Shown here: one piece after another, positions 20,353-31,666 of the stretch
Layout: each line of letters begins with the position of its first letter
Position numbering within the stretch: position 1 is the stretch's first letter
Source: Catenovulum sp. 2E275
GTDB taxonomy: Bacteria > Pseudomonadota > Gammaproteobacteria > Enterobacterales > Alteromonadaceae
NCBI RefSeq assembly: GCF_025515275.1
Contig: NZ_JAOPFU010000002.1
Span: 1 to 64,000 of the forward strand
Length of the DNA stretch: 64,000 nt
Direction: 5' to 3'
Position numbers and translations under genes: made by a program
Notes under the pieces: model-generated
The model's input: only the letters and a program-made list of their open reading frames with translations
The model's database searches: none
What the model was told of the DNA's origin: nothing

Positions 20353-21818
20353 ACTAAACGCTCCTGGGCTGAGCTATATCTTATCATTTCGTTTTCATCT
20401 AAATTAAGTTCTTTCAATAACTTAGCTATAGCTCCTATATTACCTGCTCCTTGGGTAATAAAGAGATCATTAGGTTGTAAAACCCGAGCCAATTCTGCTG
20501 GCAATTGCGCTGGCGTTGCCACATAAATAGGATCAACCTGTCCACGCTGGCGAATAGAACGCGATAAATGGCGGCTATCTGCACCAACAATACTGGCTTC
20601 CCCTGCGCTATAAACTTCAAGTAATAACAACACATCAACCTGAGACAATACTTGTACAAAATCATCATATAAGTCACGGGTTCGGGTATATCTGTGTGGC
20701 TGATAAGCCATAACCAGTCTTTTTTCTGGATAAGCCGCGCGAATCGATTTAATGGTGGCTAATACTTCAGTTGGGTGATGACCATAATCATCTAAAAATT
20801 CAACTGAGCCACCACCAAACGGATACTGCCCCATAGCTTCAAAACGGCGACCAATACCTTCAAACTTAGCCAACGCAGCTAAAATCTGGCTATCATCAAT
20901 ACCTTCATCGGTTGCGACAGCTATTGCTGCGGTTGCGTTTAACGCATTATGTTTACCCGGTAGATTTAGCTCTACTGATAAATCGGTTAAATTTTTACGT
21001 TTCACTGTAAAACAGGTTTTTGTGCCGTTTTGTTTAAACTCACTAATACAAAAATCAGCATCTTCACTAAACCCATAGGTCAAATAATTACGACCAATTT
21101 CTAAACTTAACTTACGTACGTTTTCATCATCAATGCATAACACAGCCAAACCGTAAAAAGGTAAGTTGTGCAAAAACTCTTTATAAGTCAGCAACATTTT
21201 ATCGAAGTCACCATCATAGGTATCCATGTGGTCAGCTTCAATATTGGTCACAATAGACACCATTGGCTGCAAATGTAAAAACGATGCGTCACTTTCATCG
21301 GCCTCTGCAACCAAATAGCGGCTCTTACCTAATCTGGCGTTGGTTTTTGCACTGTTTAAACGACCACCAATAATAAAAGTTGGATCTAACTCGGCTTCGG
21401 CAAAAATACTTGAAACCAAGCTGGTAGTTGTTGTTTTACCGTGTGTTCCAGCCACCGCAATACCATGACGGTAACGCATAATCTCAGCTAACATTTCAGC
21501 ACGGCGAATAACTGGTACTCTCTGCTCCAATGCTGTTGCAACTTCGGGGTTAGAGCTATCAACCGCGCTGGAGATCACAACCACATCCGCGCCTTTAATA
21601 TTATCTGCCTGATGACCAATTTTAATATCCGCGCCTAACTCTGAAAGTCTTTGAGTATTAACACTTTCAGCGATATCCGAACCTGAAACCTTATAACCAT
21701 CAGTCAACAAGACCTCAGCAATCCCACACATACCAGCTCCGCCAATGCCAACCATATGAATAAGTTGAACTCGGCGCATTTCTGGAATTGTAAAATCACT
21801 CTTGTTATTCATTTTCAT
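20349..21818 (-). CDS. murC: MurC, UDP-MurNAc-L-alanine ligase
   Basis: MurC adds the first amino acid, L-Ala, to UDP-MurNAc. The 489-residue protein has the N-terminal loop [17 protein letters not shown], the ATP site [13 protein letters not shown] and the Mur ligase centre EADESDASF. The C-terminal domain contains [10 protein letters not shown] and YQPHRYTRT. It follows murG by 12 bases and overlaps ddlB by 4. Confidence 0.98.
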   Translation of the reverse strand: MKMNNKSDFTIPEMRRVQLIHMVGIGGAGMCGIAEVLLTDGYKVSGSDIAESVNTQRLSELGADIKIGHQADNIKGADVVVISSAVDSSNPEVATALEQRVPVIRRAEMLAEIMRYRHGIAVAGTHGKTTTTSLVSSIFAEAELDPTFIIGGRLNSAKTNARLGKSRYLVAEADESDASFLHLQPMVSIVTNIEADHMDTYDGDFDKMLLTYKEFLHNLPFYGLAVLCIDDENVRKLSLEIGRNYLTYGFSEDADFCISEFKQNGTKTCFTVKRKNLTDLSVELNLPGKHNALNATAAIAVATDEGIDDSQILAALAKFEGIGRRFEAMGQYPFGGGSVEFLDDYGHHPTEVLATIKSIRAAYPEKRLVMAYQPHRYTRTRDLYDDFVQVLSQVDVLLLLEVYSAGEASIVGADSRHLSRSIRQRGQVDPIYVATPAQLPAELARVLQPNDLFITQGAGNIGAIAKLLKELNLDENEMIRYSSAQERLV

Positions 21819-21830
21819 CTTTACCTTGAA

Positions 21831-22895
21831 TTATTTACTCTGCACTAATTGCTCAAGCAAAGTGCCAATTTTTTCCCTAGAATCAAGTACCGCCACTTGT
21901 TTACACGCAGCAGCCATTTCAATTAACTGCTCTGGTTTTGCTTTAATTTGCGCTAATAAAGGGGCTAATTCACCATTAGCTAATTGATTTTGTGGTAATA
22001 AATAACCACAACTGGCATCAACCAATACCCTTGCATTAAAGGTTTGATGATCATCAACTGCGTGTGGCAAGGGCACAAAAATACTTGCTCTGCCTATTGC
22101 GGCAATCTCAGAAACAGTTAATGCACCAGCGCGGCAAATCACTAAATCAGCTTTTTCGTACGCGCTTGCCATATCATCAATAAATTCAACTACCTGGTAA
22201 TTAATTGCAGTTTGTTGATACGCTTGTTCAGTTTCAGCCTGCTGACCTTTTCCTGCCTGATGCAGCACACAAAAATCATTTTGTGCAAAACCAGCAAGCG
22301 CTTTGGGCACATATTGGTTAAGCGCCTGCGCACCTAAACTGCCACCCACAACTAAAATCGAAACAGGTGCCGTTACTTTAGGTGATACGGCGGGTGCTAT
22401 CTGTTTTCTGAGCGGATTGCCCACACGCACCATTTTATTCCCTAAATGCTCAAAACCACTAAAAGCAACTAAGACCTTGTTCGCAAAACGGCTTAAAATT
22501 CTGTTAGTTAAACCAACCGCCGCATTTTGCTCATGAATCACCAAAGGTACTTTTGCCAACCAAGCTGCAATCCCACCCGGCAAAGCAACATAACCACCAA
22601 AACCAACCACAACATCCGGTTTAAATTGTTTAATCACCTTACGCGCTTGCATAACCGCGTTTAACACCATAAAAGGAGATTTAAACTTAGCCAGTTTAGA
22701 TTTATTTCTAACCCCTTTGATATTAATAAACTCAATATCAAAACCCGCTTTAGGCACTAAATCTGCTTCCATTCTATCGGCTGTACCAAGCCATAAAACT
22801 TGCCAGCCTTTAGTTGATAACTCTTGTGCAACCGCCAATCCGGGGAAAATATGTCCGCCAGTTCCACCCGCCATAATTAATATTCGTTTAGTCAT
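21831..22895 (-). CDS. murG: MurG, lipid II synthase (GT28)
   Basis: MurG transfers GlcNAc from UDP-GlcNAc to lipid I, forming lipid II at the inner membrane. The start at 22895 (MTKRILIMAGGTGGHIFPGLA) is chosen because it aligns with family N termini and follows GGGGAAAACCC. It also overlaps the ftsW stop by 8 bases. The frame extends 30 residues further, but only inside ftsW. The 354-residue product contains GGTGGH, HEQNAAVGLTNR, VVGGSLGAQALN and the UDP-GlcNAc motif CRAGALTVSEIAAIG. Confidence 0.97.
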   Translation of the reverse strand: MTKRILIMAGGTGGHIFPGLAVAQELSTKGWQVLWLGTADRMEADLVPKAGFDIEFINIKGVRNKSKLAKFKSPFMVLNAVMQARKVIKQFKPDVVVGFGGYVALPGGIAAWLAKVPLVIHEQNAAVGLTNRILSRFANKVLVAFSGFEHLGNKMVRVGNPLRKQIAPAVSPKVTAPVSILVVGGSLGAQALNQYVPKALAGFAQNDFCVLHQAGKGQQAETEQAYQQTAINYQVVEFIDDMASAYEKADLVICRAGALTVSEIAAIGRASIFVPLPHAVDDHQTFNARVLVDASCGYLLPQNQLANGELAPLLAQIKAKPEQLIEMAAACKQVAVLDSREKIGTLLEQLVQSK

Positions 22896-24111
22896 TGGGT
22901 TTTCCCCGCTTACTGCCACGAGTTGCCTGTAACTGACTGCATCTTTGTTCATAATCGATGCGTAAAACCAAACCAATAGCCACACTCATTACAATTAAAC
23001 TACTACCGCCATAACTGACTAAAGGTAAAGTTAACCCCTTAGTCGGTAAAATACCGGCACTCGCACCAATATTGACCGCAGCTTGAAAACTAATCCAAAT
23101 TCCAATGGCATAAGCTAAATAACCGGCAAATACATTTTCTTTTTTAATTGCCCGGCTACCTAAACTAATCACCTTAGCAACCAAGAAAAAAGTCAGCGCA
23201 ATCACACAACTCACCCCGATAAAACCAAACTCTTCAGCCAAAATGGCGACGACAAAATCAGTATGTGCTTCGGGTAAATAATCTAATTTTTGAATACTGT
23301 TACCTAACCCAGTGCCAAACCAGTCACCACGACCATACGCCATTAAACTTTGAGTTAACTGATAACCTGAGCCAAATGGGTCTTGCCACGGATCTAAAAA
23401 TGACGTCACCCGCTTTAACCGGTAAGGCTCTAAAATAATCAAAGCAACAATTGCCATAATCCCAGTCATAAATAATGCAAAAAACTGAATTAGCTTAGAG
23501 CCGGCTAAAAATAGCAAACCAACCGTAGTTGCAAACATCACAACCACTGTACCTAAATCTGGCTGAATCAATAACAAAATGGCCAGTATAAAAAATACCG
23601 CGAGCGGCTTTAAAAACCCTTTTAAGTTTTGTTTTAAATCCGCTTCCCGACGAACCAAATAACCGGCTAAATACGCAAAAAAGAATAACTTAGCAGGCTC
23701 TGCGGCCTGAATATTTAATGGACCAAACGATAACCAGCGCGTTGCACCATTTACCGTTTTACCCATAATTAATACGGCAATCAGCAACCCTAAAGCGACA
23801 AATAACAAATACGGGTTAAATTTTTCCCACCAACTGATTGGCAGTTTCATGACTGCGCCCATTGCTATAAAGCTCAGTACCAGATAAATAATATGTCTGA
23901 TTACAAAGTGCAGCGGGTTATCAAATTCACGCATCGCATACGGAATTGAGGCCGAAGCCACCATTACCAACCCTAAACAGGCTAAAGTTATAGCGATAAG
24001 CAAAATACTACGATCATACAAAGCATGCTCAGACGAAACGCCAAAAGCGCTTTCAAAAAAGCGCCCTATGGTTTCTTTAACGGTTGGCTTTGCAAGTATT
24101 TGCTCTGACAT
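22888..24111 (-). CDS. ftsW: FtsW, septal peptidoglycan glycosyltransferase (SEDS)
   Basis: FtsW polymerises lipid II at the septum together with FtsI. The 407-residue protein has about 10 membrane segments. It carries SEDS motifs, including the stretch LEPYRLKRVTSFLDPWQDP, AYGRGDWFGTGLGNSIQKL, PEAHTDFVVAILAEEFGF and the late GLTLPLVSYGGSS. The start lies only 6 bases after the mraY stop. In other gammaproteobacteria murD occupies that junction, and here there is no room for it. Confidence 0.97.
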   Translation of the reverse strand: MSEQILAKPTVKETIGRFFESAFGVSSEHALYDRSILLIAITLACLGLVMVASASIPYAMREFDNPLHFVIRHIIYLVLSFIAMGAVMKLPISWWEKFNPYLLFVALGLLIAVLIMGKTVNGATRWLSFGPLNIQAAEPAKLFFFAYLAGYLVRREADLKQNLKGFLKPLAVFFILAILLLIQPDLGTVVVMFATTVGLLFLAGSKLIQFFALFMTGIMAIVALIILEPYRLKRVTSFLDPWQDPFGSGYQLTQSLMAYGRGDWFGTGLGNSIQKLDYLPEAHTDFVVAILAEEFGFIGVSCVIALTFFLVAKVISLGSRAIKKENVFAGYLAYAIGIWISFQAAVNIGASAGILPTKGLTLPLVSYGGSSLIVMSVAIGLVLRIDYEQRCSQLQATRGSKRGKPND

Positions 24112-24117
24112 TTCTAC

Positions 24118-25203
24118 CTATCTCAATTTCAGTGTCGCTAAACCAATTAAAACTAATACCAAGCTAATAATCCAAAAACGAACGATCACTCTCGGTTCCG
24201 GCCAACCTTTTAATTCATAATGGTGATGAATCGGTGCCATTCTAAAAATTCGGGTACCGCGTAATTTGTAACTGCCAACTTGCAAAATAACCGATACGGT
24301 TTCCATCACAAACACACCGCCCATAATCACAAGTACAATTTCTTGTCTGACCATTACAGCGATCACACCTAAAGTTGCACCCAAAGCCAGTGACCCAACA
24401 TCGCCCATAAATACTTGTGCCGGATAAGTGTTAAACCATAAAAAACCTAACCCAGCCCCAAAAATGGCAGTACACACAATCACCAGCTCACTGGTTTCGG
24501 GTATAAACGGAATATTTAAGTAAGCCGAAAAATTCACGTTGCCTGTTACATAAGCAACAATTGCAAATGCCGCAGCCACCATAATGGTGGGTACAATTGC
24601 AAGACCGTCTAATCCGTCAGTTAAATTAACCGCGTTACTAGTCCCCACAATCACAAAATAAGTTGTCACCAAATAAAAAATACCCAGCTGAGGCATAACC
24701 TCTTTTAAAAACGGAATTAATAACTGAGTTTCAACTTCTTGTCGGGCCGTTAAAAATAAAGTTAAAGCCACTGCAATTGCGGTCACTGATTGCCAAAAGT
24801 ATTTCCAGCGGGCAATTAACCCTTTGCTGTCTTTTCGGATTACTTTACGGTAATCATCCACAAAGCCGATAAGTCCAAAAGCCACCACCACAAATAAGGT
24901 AATTAAGACATAACGATTGGTTAAATCTGCCCATAATAAAATAGAGGTAGATATTGCCCCTAAAATCAAAATACCGCCCATAGTCGGCGTACCTGACTTT
25001 GAAAAATGCGATTCTGGACCATCAGTTCTAACCGTTTGTCCAATCTGCATTTTTTGTAAATATCTAATTAACTTAGGACCTAAAAATAAAGACAAAGCTA
25101 AGCCAGTTAAAATGCTTAAAATCGCGCGAAAAGTCAGGTATGAAAAAACATTAAACCCGGTATCCACATTTTGTTGTAGCCACTGCGCCAACCAAACTAA
25201 CAT
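24118..25203 (-). CDS. mraY: MraY, phospho-MurNAc-pentapeptide transferase
   Basis: MraY makes lipid I from UDP-MurNAc-pentapeptide and undecaprenyl phosphate. The 361-residue, roughly 10-segment membrane protein has [11 protein letters not shown], the catalytic region [19 protein letters not shown] and [12 protein letters not shown]. The terminal [18 protein letters not shown] is also present. It overlaps the murF stop by 7 bases and is followed within 6 bases by ftsW. Confidence 0.98.
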   Translation of the reverse strand: MLVWLAQWLQQNVDTGFNVFSYLTFRAILSILTGLALSLFLGPKLIRYLQKMQIGQTVRTDGPESHFSKSGTPTMGGILILGAISTSILLWADLTNRYVLITLFVVVAFGLIGFVDDYRKVIRKDSKGLIARWKYFWQSVTAIAVALTLFLTARQEVETQLLIPFLKEVMPQLGIFYLVTTYFVIVGTSNAVNLTDGLDGLAIVPTIMVAAAFAIVAYVTGNVNFSAYLNIPFIPETSELVIVCTAIFGAGLGFLWFNTYPAQVFMGDVGSLALGATLGVIAVMVRQEIVLVIMGGVFVMETVSVILQVGSYKLRGTRIFRMAPIHHHYELKGWPEPRVIVRFWIISLVLVLIGLATLKLR

Positions 25204-26579
25204 GCAAAAAATTCCTCAAAATATGGCTTAAGAGCTACTACAACTCGCTCCATTTGAGCACTGCGAGAGCCTTTAACTAAAATGTTGATTTCAGCTTTTG
25301 AATCAGCTGAAAGAATCGCTTTAACATCCTGTTTTATTGTTTCGATTAATCCCTCTATTTGCTTAAAGTGATACTCAGGCTTAAATTGTGCAAACTGAGT
25401 TAACTCACCTAAGGTATAAAAATGTTCAATCTGTTGATTACGTACATGCTCACCAACTTGTTGATGCAAGTCTTGCCCGTAATCGCCCATCTCACCCATG
25501 TCACCCATTACAAAAAAGTGATGTCCGCGCGCTTTAGCTAATAAATCAACGGCGGCTTTCATTGATGACAAATTGGCGTTGTAGGTATCATCAATTAATT
25601 TAATTTGATGATTAATTTGATGCACATGAGCTCGGCCATTAGTGCTTTTAACCTGAGCTAAACCCAGGTTAATCAGTTCAGCAGAAATCCCCAGAGCTAG
25701 CGCACAGCTAATTGCAGCCAAGGCATTTTTAGCATTATGTTCACCAGCCAGAGGCAAACGAACAAAATAACTTTGGCCTCGATAAACCCATTCAAATGAT
25801 GGATTAAGCTGCTCATCCAAACTTAAATTTTTGTAATAAACATCCGCGAATGGCGCTGTTGAAAAACTGATTTGTTGAAGATGCGCAATATCGTTTTGCC
25901 AAAAATGAACAAATTCAGAATCAGAATTAACCACGGCAATCCCGTGCTGTGGTAACGCCTGATAAATTTCACCTTTAGCCTGAGCAACCCCTTCAAGGCT
26001 GCCAAATCCTTCTAAATGTGCAGCGCCCACATTATTAATCACAGCAACATCCGGCTGAGTTAACCCTGCGGTATAGGCTATTTCACCTTGGTGATTCGCG
26101 CCCAGCTCAATCACTGCATATTGATCATGCTCAGATAATCTCAATAAAGTTAATGGCGCACCAATATCATTATTAAAATTGCCTTTAGTCGCTAGAGTTT
26201 GACCGGCTAATTGGCAAATCGACAACAGCATTTCTTTTACCGTTGTTTTACCGCAACTACCGGTAATTGCGACTGTTTTCACATTGGCGACTTGCTTGTT
26301 GTATGCTGCAATTTGACCCAATGCAATTCGGGTATCGGCCACCACTAGTTGACTTACGGCTAAATCCTGAGGTTGATTAACCACTAAACATTTCACGCCT
26401 TTTTCAACCGCTTCCCGACAAAATGCATGACCATCAAATTTATCGCCTTTAATGGCTAAATAAACATCGACATTATCAAGCTGACGGCTATCATGGCTGA
26501 TAGAGCTAAGCTCAATATCGTCACCAAGCATTTGACCCTGGGTGATTTGTTGCCATTGAGATAATTTAACCGGGATCAT
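25197..26579 (-). CDS. murF: MurF, D-Ala-D-Ala adding ligase
   Basis: MurF adds D-Ala-D-Ala to UDP-MurNAc-tripeptide. The 460-residue protein has the three-domain Mur ligase layout. The ATP loop reads [15 protein letters not shown], the substrate region is [13 protein letters not shown], and [10 protein letters not shown] and [16 protein letters not shown] follow. The start overlaps murE by four bases, and its end overlaps mraY. The DdlB product made further down the cluster is its substrate. Confidence 0.97.
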   Translation of the reverse strand: MIPVKLSQWQQITQGQMLGDDIELSSISHDSRQLDNVDVYLAIKGDKFDGHAFCREAVEKGVKCLVVNQPQDLAVSQLVVADTRIALGQIAAYNKQVANVKTVAITGSCGKTTVKEMLLSICQLAGQTLATKGNFNNDIGAPLTLLRLSEHDQYAVIELGANHQGEIAYTAGLTQPDVAVINNVGAAHLEGFGSLEGVAQAKGEIYQALPQHGIAVVNSDSEFVHFWQNDIAHLQQISFSTAPFADVYYKNLSLDEQLNPSFEWVYRGQSYFVRLPLAGEHNAKNALAAISCALALGISAELINLGLAQVKSTNGRAHVHQINHQIKLIDDTYNANLSSMKAAVDLLAKARGHHFFVMGDMGEMGDYGQDLHQQVGEHVRNQQIEHFYTLGELTQFAQFKPEYHFKQIEGLIETIKQDVKAILSADSKAEINILVKGSRSAQMERVVVALKPYFEEFFAC

Positions 26580-28099
26580 GCTGCAACCTCCGCGGCTAAT
26601 TCAGCAACATACAAACGCTCGTTATAATTCACTTTACCGTTTGCAAATTCCTGATAAGTTTCATGGCCTTTACCTGCCACTAAAATACAATCCTGACTGT
26701 TGGCATTAGCCAAAGCCAGTTTTATTGCGTTTTTGCGATCAAATTCGACTTGATAATCTTTTGCCTGAATCCCAGCAATAATTTGCTCAACAATTGCTTC
26801 TGGTGATTCAGTTCTCGGATTGTCGTTGGTTAAAATAATTTTATCAGCCAACAAAGCAGCAATTTGTCCCATTTTACTGCGCTTTTGTTTATCTCTGTCA
26901 CCACCGCATCCAAATACAACCCAAACATCACCGCTACAATGTGCTTTACAAGCAGTTAAGGCTTTTTCTAATCCGTCTGGGGTATGCGCAAAATCAACAA
27001 TCAGATTGACATTTTTTGCCGTAGTAAATACTTCCATCCGTCCGGCAACCGGTTTTAACAGACCCGCAGCTTTTGCTACCTGCGCTAATTCAAAACCCTG
27101 ATTCAACATACAAGCAATGGCTAACAGTGCATTTTCAACATTAAACTGCGCAATTAACGGTAATTTAAATGTTTGCTGTAAAACGCTATTAGTTGCAGGT
27201 AATTGAACTTCTACTGTTAGTGAAAAACCATTCGGTAGCTGCTCAGCCGTTACCAGTTTTAAATAGTTATTCGAGAAGTGTTCTGCATTTAAACCCACAG
27301 CAAATAATTTGTCAGAATCAACGACAGCGTGTAGTTGGTTAAATAATTTTTGGCCGTATTCGCTATCCGTATTAATCACTTGTAAAGCGGTTGGATTTTG
27401 TAAAAACAAACTGGCTTTAGCCTCAAAATAGGCCTGCATGGTTTGATGATAATCCAGATGATCGTGCGATAAATTTGTAAATACAACTTGATTAAACTGA
27501 CAACCAGCAATTCTATGCTGAACAACCGCATGCGATGAAACTTCCATTGCAGCAAGCTGACAATCATGTTCAGCAAATTCAGCTAAATAACGCTGCACTT
27601 TTACAGCATCAGGTGTGGTTAATCCAGTTTGAGCTAACTGAGCCTGATATTTAACCCCTAAAGTGCCCATATAAGCCGCTTTTTGATTTAAATTTTCAGC
27701 TAACTGATAAATCATTTCACAAACTGAGGTTTTACCATTGGTGCCGGTTACCCCAATTAACGCCATCGTCTTATCTGTCGGGCGGTAAAATAAAGCGGCA
27801 ATTTCACCAGCTAACTGGTTTAAGCCACACACAAACAGGCAAACCGTTTTGCCGTCAATTAAACTTTGCTGCGCATGTAATTCTTGCTCGTTGGTATCAA
27901 CCAAAATTAAACTTGCACCCTTGGCTACTGCTAAGTCATTAAATGTTGAACCATGTACTTTTTGACCAGCTAGAGCCAAAAAGCAAAAATCGGGTTTAAC
28001 TTCCCGACTATCAATACAAATACCCTTGACCTGAATATCTGGTAATGAACAGCCCAATAATTGGTTTAAGCGAGTAATAAAATTTGAATTAATATGCAC
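26576..28099 (-). CDS. murE: MurE, meso-diaminopimelate adding ligase
   Basis: MurE attaches the third stem residue. The 507-residue protein has the ATP loop GVTGTNGKTSV, the core MEVSSHAV and a C-terminal domain with DNPRTESPE near residue 426. The DNPR tetrapeptide marks enzymes specific for meso-diaminopimelate rather than lysine, so the peptidoglycan should be the A1-gamma type. It overlaps the ftsI end by 11 bases. Confidence 0.97.
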   Translation of the reverse strand: MHINSNFITRLNQLLGCSLPDIQVKGICIDSREVKPDFCFLALAGQKVHGSTFNDLAVAKGASLILVDTNEQELHAQQSLIDGKTVCLFVCGLNQLAGEIAALFYRPTDKTMALIGVTGTNGKTSVCEMIYQLAENLNQKAAYMGTLGVKYQAQLAQTGLTTPDAVKVQRYLAEFAEHDCQLAAMEVSSHAVVQHRIAGCQFNQVVFTNLSHDHLDYHQTMQAYFEAKASLFLQNPTALQVINTDSEYGQKLFNQLHAVVDSDKLFAVGLNAEHFSNNYLKLVTAEQLPNGFSLTVEVQLPATNSVLQQTFKLPLIAQFNVENALLAIACMLNQGFELAQVAKAAGLLKPVAGRMEVFTTAKNVNLIVDFAHTPDGLEKALTACKAHCSGDVWVVFGCGGDRDKQKRSKMGQIAALLADKIILTNDNPRTESPEAIVEQIIAGIQAKDYQVEFDRKNAIKLALANANSQDCILVAGKGHETYQEFANGKVNYNERLYVAELAAEVAA

Positions 28100-29828
28100 T
28101 TGAACGATCTCCTTTTACACTGGCTAATTGGATATCGTCATTGCTGTTTTTATCATTCGGAATATTTAAAATTTGCAAAGCACCGCCCATAACAGCACTA
28201 AAAACAGGTGCAGCTACATCACCGCCGTAATAAACATCCCCTTTAGGATTATTAATCACAACAGCTAATGCAATTCTTGGATTTGAAACCGGCGCAACCC
28301 CTGCAAATAAACCAACATAGTCATTACCATAACCACCAGCGACAGCTTTACGTGATGTACCGGTTTTACCTGCAACTCGATAACCTTCAACAGCTGCATT
28401 TTTACCACCACCATCGTCAACTACAGTTTCTAGCATTTTCAATAATTCTTCAGAGGCTTTTTGACTGAAAACGCGTTCACCTTCATGCGGTTTATCCAGT
28501 TTTAAAATAGATAACGGCCGACGTACCCCACCATTACCAATTACTGAATACATTTGCGCCAGTTGCAGTGAAGTAACCGATAAACCATAACCAAAAGATA
28601 AGGTTGCCAATTCAAAATCAGACCAGCGCCGTCTGTCGTAAAAAATACCAGCGCTTTCACCAATTAATCCAGTTCCGGTATCACTGCCAAAACCAACATT
28701 ATAAAAAGCATCCAAAAATTGCTCATGCGGCAATGACAATGCTAGTTTAGTTGTACCTACGTTACTGGATTTTTGTAAAATTTCGGCAATAGATAATTCG
28801 CCACGGTTGATCGGATCTCGTACGCGACGACCACCAAACATAATCCAACCCGGTGAAGTATTAATCACTGTATTGGCTTTAATTGAGCCAAATTCTAGAG
28901 CAGATATAACCGCCAGCGGTTTTAAGGTAGAGCCAGGTTCAAAAGTATCGGTAATCGCTCGGTTACGCATGACCGACGGGCTAATCCCTTTACGATTATT
29001 TGGGTTGTACGACGGGTTATTTACCATGGCTAAGATTTCACCCGTATTAACATCTAAGGCAACTAAAGATCCTGAATCCGCCTGATAATACTGAACCGCT
29101 TTTTTAAGCTCTTGATAAGCTAGCGTTTGAATACGCTGATCGATAGATAAAGTGACATTTTTAGCCTCTTTAGCAGCCTGCTCAGATAAAACCTCAATCA
29201 CTCTGCCATGTGCATCACGTAAAATATTCTTTTTGCCACTTTCACCAGTTAATGAATCATCAAATAGTTTTTCAATACCATCAATACCGTGATCATCTAT
29301 ATTGGTAATGCCCACCACATGCGCGTTAACTTCAGCAGCCGGATAATAGCGCTTAGATTCTGGTCGTAAATAAACGCCATACAGATTTAAGTTTTTAATG
29401 TAATCAGCCATCGCGGGTGATACATGGCGAGCTAAATACACAAAACGGCTTTTGGGATTAGCCGCGACTCTTTGTTTTAATTGATCAACATCTGTATCCA
29501 GAATATCGGCCAGCGCTCGCCATTCTCTGTCTTTGCTTAAAACATTTTTTTCAATTACCTGCGCAGGATCAGCCCAAACGGTATTAACAGGTACACTAAT
29601 TGCCAATTCCAGTCCATTTCTGTCGGTAATCATCCCTCTGAGTACGTCATCAGACAGTTGGCGATGGGTTCGCAAATCACCTTGTTTACGTAATTCGTCT
29701 GGCGAGATAACCTGAATATAAGCAGTACGGGCAATTAATCCACAAAAAACAAGCGCAATAAGGCCAAACACTGTTACTAAGCGCCAGCGTATTGTCCCTG
29801 TTTGTTTAATTACTTTTCGCTTATTCAT
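28089..29828 (-). CDS. ftsI: FtsI (PBP3), septal transpeptidase
   Basis: FtsI cross-links septal peptidoglycan in complex with FtsW. The 579-residue class B penicillin-binding protein has one N-terminal membrane segment (about 16-38) and a dimerisation/pedestal domain. The transpeptidase domain carries STLK near residue 298, SSN near 354 and KTGT near 488, so all catalytic motifs are intact. It overlaps ftsL by 4 bases and murE by 11. Confidence 0.98.
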   Translation of the reverse strand: MNKRKVIKQTGTIRWRLVTVFGLIALVFCGLIARTAYIQVISPDELRKQGDLRTHRQLSDDVLRGMITDRNGLELAISVPVNTVWADPAQVIEKNVLSKDREWRALADILDTDVDQLKQRVAANPKSRFVYLARHVSPAMADYIKNLNLYGVYLRPESKRYYPAAEVNAHVVGITNIDDHGIDGIEKLFDDSLTGESGKKNILRDAHGRVIEVLSEQAAKEAKNVTLSIDQRIQTLAYQELKKAVQYYQADSGSLVALDVNTGEILAMVNNPSYNPNNRKGISPSVMRNRAITDTFEPGSTLKPLAVISALEFGSIKANTVINTSPGWIMFGGRRVRDPINRGELSIAEILQKSSNVGTTKLALSLPHEQFLDAFYNVGFGSDTGTGLIGESAGIFYDRRRWSDFELATLSFGYGLSVTSLQLAQMYSVIGNGGVRRPLSILKLDKPHEGERVFSQKASEELLKMLETVVDDGGGKNAAVEGYRVAGKTGTSRKAVAGGYGNDYVGLFAGVAPVSNPRIALAVVINNPKGDVYYGGDVAAPVFSAVMGGALQILNIPNDKNSNDDIQLASVKGDRSSAY

Positions 29829-30184
29829 GGTGTTTTAATAATAATTTCTTGCTCGCCCGATGGCCTTTGCATATTCAGTTTATCTTTCGCTATCTGCTCA
29901 ACCCGGTTGTGTTCAGATAACACGTTGTTTTCAAGCAGCATGTGCCGCCAGTCAATATCCAGTTTGTCTTTATCTTCCAGTAACCGCTGTAACTCTGTGT
30001 TTAATTGGCGATTATTCCACGCGTAATAAATCACTGCATACGCACTTGCCAACACAAAAAGCAATAAAGCAATAGTTATTTTATGTTCAAGCCAGTCCGA
30101 AATAATGCTGGAAACCAGTCCGGGCTGCCTTGATTTATCCGTCGTTTTATCTTGCTTTTCATTAATCGACGGCACGTTCCGCAA
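29825..30184 (-). CDS. ftsL: FtsL, divisome scaffold protein
   Basis: FtsL is a small bitopic protein (119 residues) that joins FtsB and FtsQ and activates FtsWI. It has a cytoplasmic tail of about 35 residues, one membrane segment (about 36-55) and a periplasmic leucine-zipper coiled coil ([19 protein letters not shown]). The assignment relies on size, topology and its place between rsmH and ftsI. The gene overlaps rsmH by 23 bases and ftsI by 4. Confidence 0.92.
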   Translation of the reverse strand: MRNVPSINEKQDKTTDKSRQPGLVSSIISDWLEHKITIALLLFVLASAYAVIYYAWNNRQLNTELQRLLEDKDKLDIDWRHMLLENNVLSEHNRVEQIAKDKLNMQRPSGEQEIIIKTP

Positions 30185-31109
30185 CCCTTAACACAGAGCT
30201 TCGAGCACGTGGATTCATCGTAATTTCAGCGTCACTTGGTTTTATCGCTTTGCCAATTAACTTGAGCTTTATATCTTTATTTAGCTCAGCGTCAGTAACT
30301 GGCAAACCTCTTGGTACAGCTTTAGCTTTGCTTTGCTCGTTAAAAAAGCGTTTAACTATGCGATCTTCTAACGAATGAAAACTAATGACAGAAATGCGTC
30401 CATGTTTTTTAACCACATCAACAGCGCTTTCCAGTACCTGTTTTATCGCATCTAATTCGCCATTTACCTGAATCCGAATCGCCTGAAAACTTCTGGTTGC
30501 CGGATTTTTCCCCGGCTCTTTCTTTTTAATAATTCGCCCTAACAACCCAGCTAACTGTGCTGTTCGGGTAAATGGCGTTTCAACTCTGTCATGCACAATG
30601 GCTCTGGCAATTTTTCTGGCAAATCTTTCTTCGCCATACTCTTTCAGCACATAGGCAATTTCATCTTCACTTGCGTGCTGTAACCACTCAGACGCAGATT
30701 CCCCTACATCGGGGTTCATGCGCATATCCAGCGGTCCATCCCGCATAAAACTAAATCCGCGTTCGGCTTCGTCTAACTGAGGCGAACTTACTCCTAAATC
30801 AGCTAATACACCATCCACTTTGCCGGTTAAACCACGCGCTTCGATAATGTCAGCTAAATCTCTGAAATTACCTCGCACAATCTCAAAGTTAGCCTGATTA
30901 AAATGTTCATTTGCCCATGCAATAGCGGTTGGGTCTTGGTCAATCGCTATTAATTTTCCGCTTTCACCAAGCTGATTTAAAATCAACCGACTATGTCCGC
31001 CTCGGCCAAATGTGCAATCGACATATACGCCGTCTGGTTTTATTGCCAGCGCATCGACTGACTCTTGTAATAAAACGCTGATATGTCCGCTTTCTGGCTG
31101 CATGTTCAA
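30162..31109 (-). CDS. rsmH: RsmH, 16S rRNA m4C1402 methyltransferase
   Basis: RsmH (formerly MraW) methylates N4 of C1402 in the ribosomal P site using S-adenosylmethionine. The 315-residue protein has the N-terminal [13 protein letters not shown], the SAM loop [10 protein letters not shown], the catalytic segment [21 protein letters not shown] and [14 protein letters not shown]. It lies 20 bases after mraZ, in the conserved mraZ-rsmH-ftsL order. Confidence 0.98.
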   Translation of the reverse strand: MNMQPESGHISVLLQESVDALAIKPDGVYVDCTFGRGGHSRLILNQLGESGKLIAIDQDPTAIAWANEHFNQANFEIVRGNFRDLADIIEARGLTGKVDGVLADLGVSSPQLDEAERGFSFMRDGPLDMRMNPDVGESASEWLQHASEDEIAYVLKEYGEERFARKIARAIVHDRVETPFTRTAQLAGLLGRIIKKKEPGKNPATRSFQAIRIQVNGELDAIKQVLESAVDVVKKHGRISVISFHSLEDRIVKRFFNEQSKAKAVPRGLPVTDAELNKDIKLKLIGKAIKPSDAEITMNPRARSSVLRVAERAVD

Positions 31110-31129
31110 TTCTGCTTATTTGTTAATTT

Positions 31130-31588
31130 TTATAATGAAAAATCTTGTAGCTTATCGGTTAGCTCATAATCATCAGCCGCGATCTGAGTTAAATCATCAT
31201 CAATTTGAGCTTGCCATACAGCCTCATCCCAAATTTCAAACTTATTCAAGCTACCTACTAACATAATTTGTTTTTCTAAGCCGATGACTTTACGTAGCGT
31301 ATTAGAAATCAATAAACGGCCATTTTTATCTACTTCGCCTTCCATCACATGGCTTAATAACACACGTTTAAATCTACGTTCAGCCGGATTGGTATCAGAC
31401 AAGTTTCTTAATTTTTTCTCGATCTGCTCCCATTCATGTAATGGGTACATTAATAAACAAGGTTGAGACACATCTTTTGTGCATACAATCTGGCCGCTGC
31501 ATTCTTCTTGCAGCAACTCACGATATCGGGTTGGAATTGTAATCCGCCCTTTATCGTCCATTGTGATTGCGTTAGCGCCTCTAAACAC
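31130..31588 (-). CDS. mraZ: MraZ, repressor of the dcw operon
   Basis: MraZ is a ring-forming protein with two AbrB-like half-domains that binds short direct repeats upstream of its own operon. The 152-residue product carries FRGANAITMDDKGRITIPTRYRE in the first half and the matching EVDKNGRLLISNTLRK in the second. It is the first gene of the cluster. Three tandem AAAGTGG repeats at 10-base spacing lie about 90 bases upstream, next to a perfect -10, as expected for autoregulation. Confidence 0.97.
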   Translation of the reverse strand: MFRGANAITMDDKGRITIPTRYRELLQEECSGQIVCTKDVSQPCLLMYPLHEWEQIEKKLRNLSDTNPAERRFKRVLLSHVMEGEVDKNGRLLISNTLRKVIGLEKQIMLVGSLNKFEIWDEAVWQAQIDDDLTQIAADDYELTDKLQDFSL

Positions 31589-31666
31589 TTGTTTTTTATC
31601 CTATTTATCAATTCTTATTAGAATCGGCCTTGTTTATTATTAAAAACAGATGAGATCTAAGCTGGT

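Noticed and set aside
22896-22985. Longer MurG starting at 22985
   Set aside because: The extension lies wholly inside ftsW and has no family match.
24100-24130. A frameshifted or hidden murD
   Set aside because: Only 6 bases lie between the mraY stop and the ftsW start; both flanking proteins are full length.
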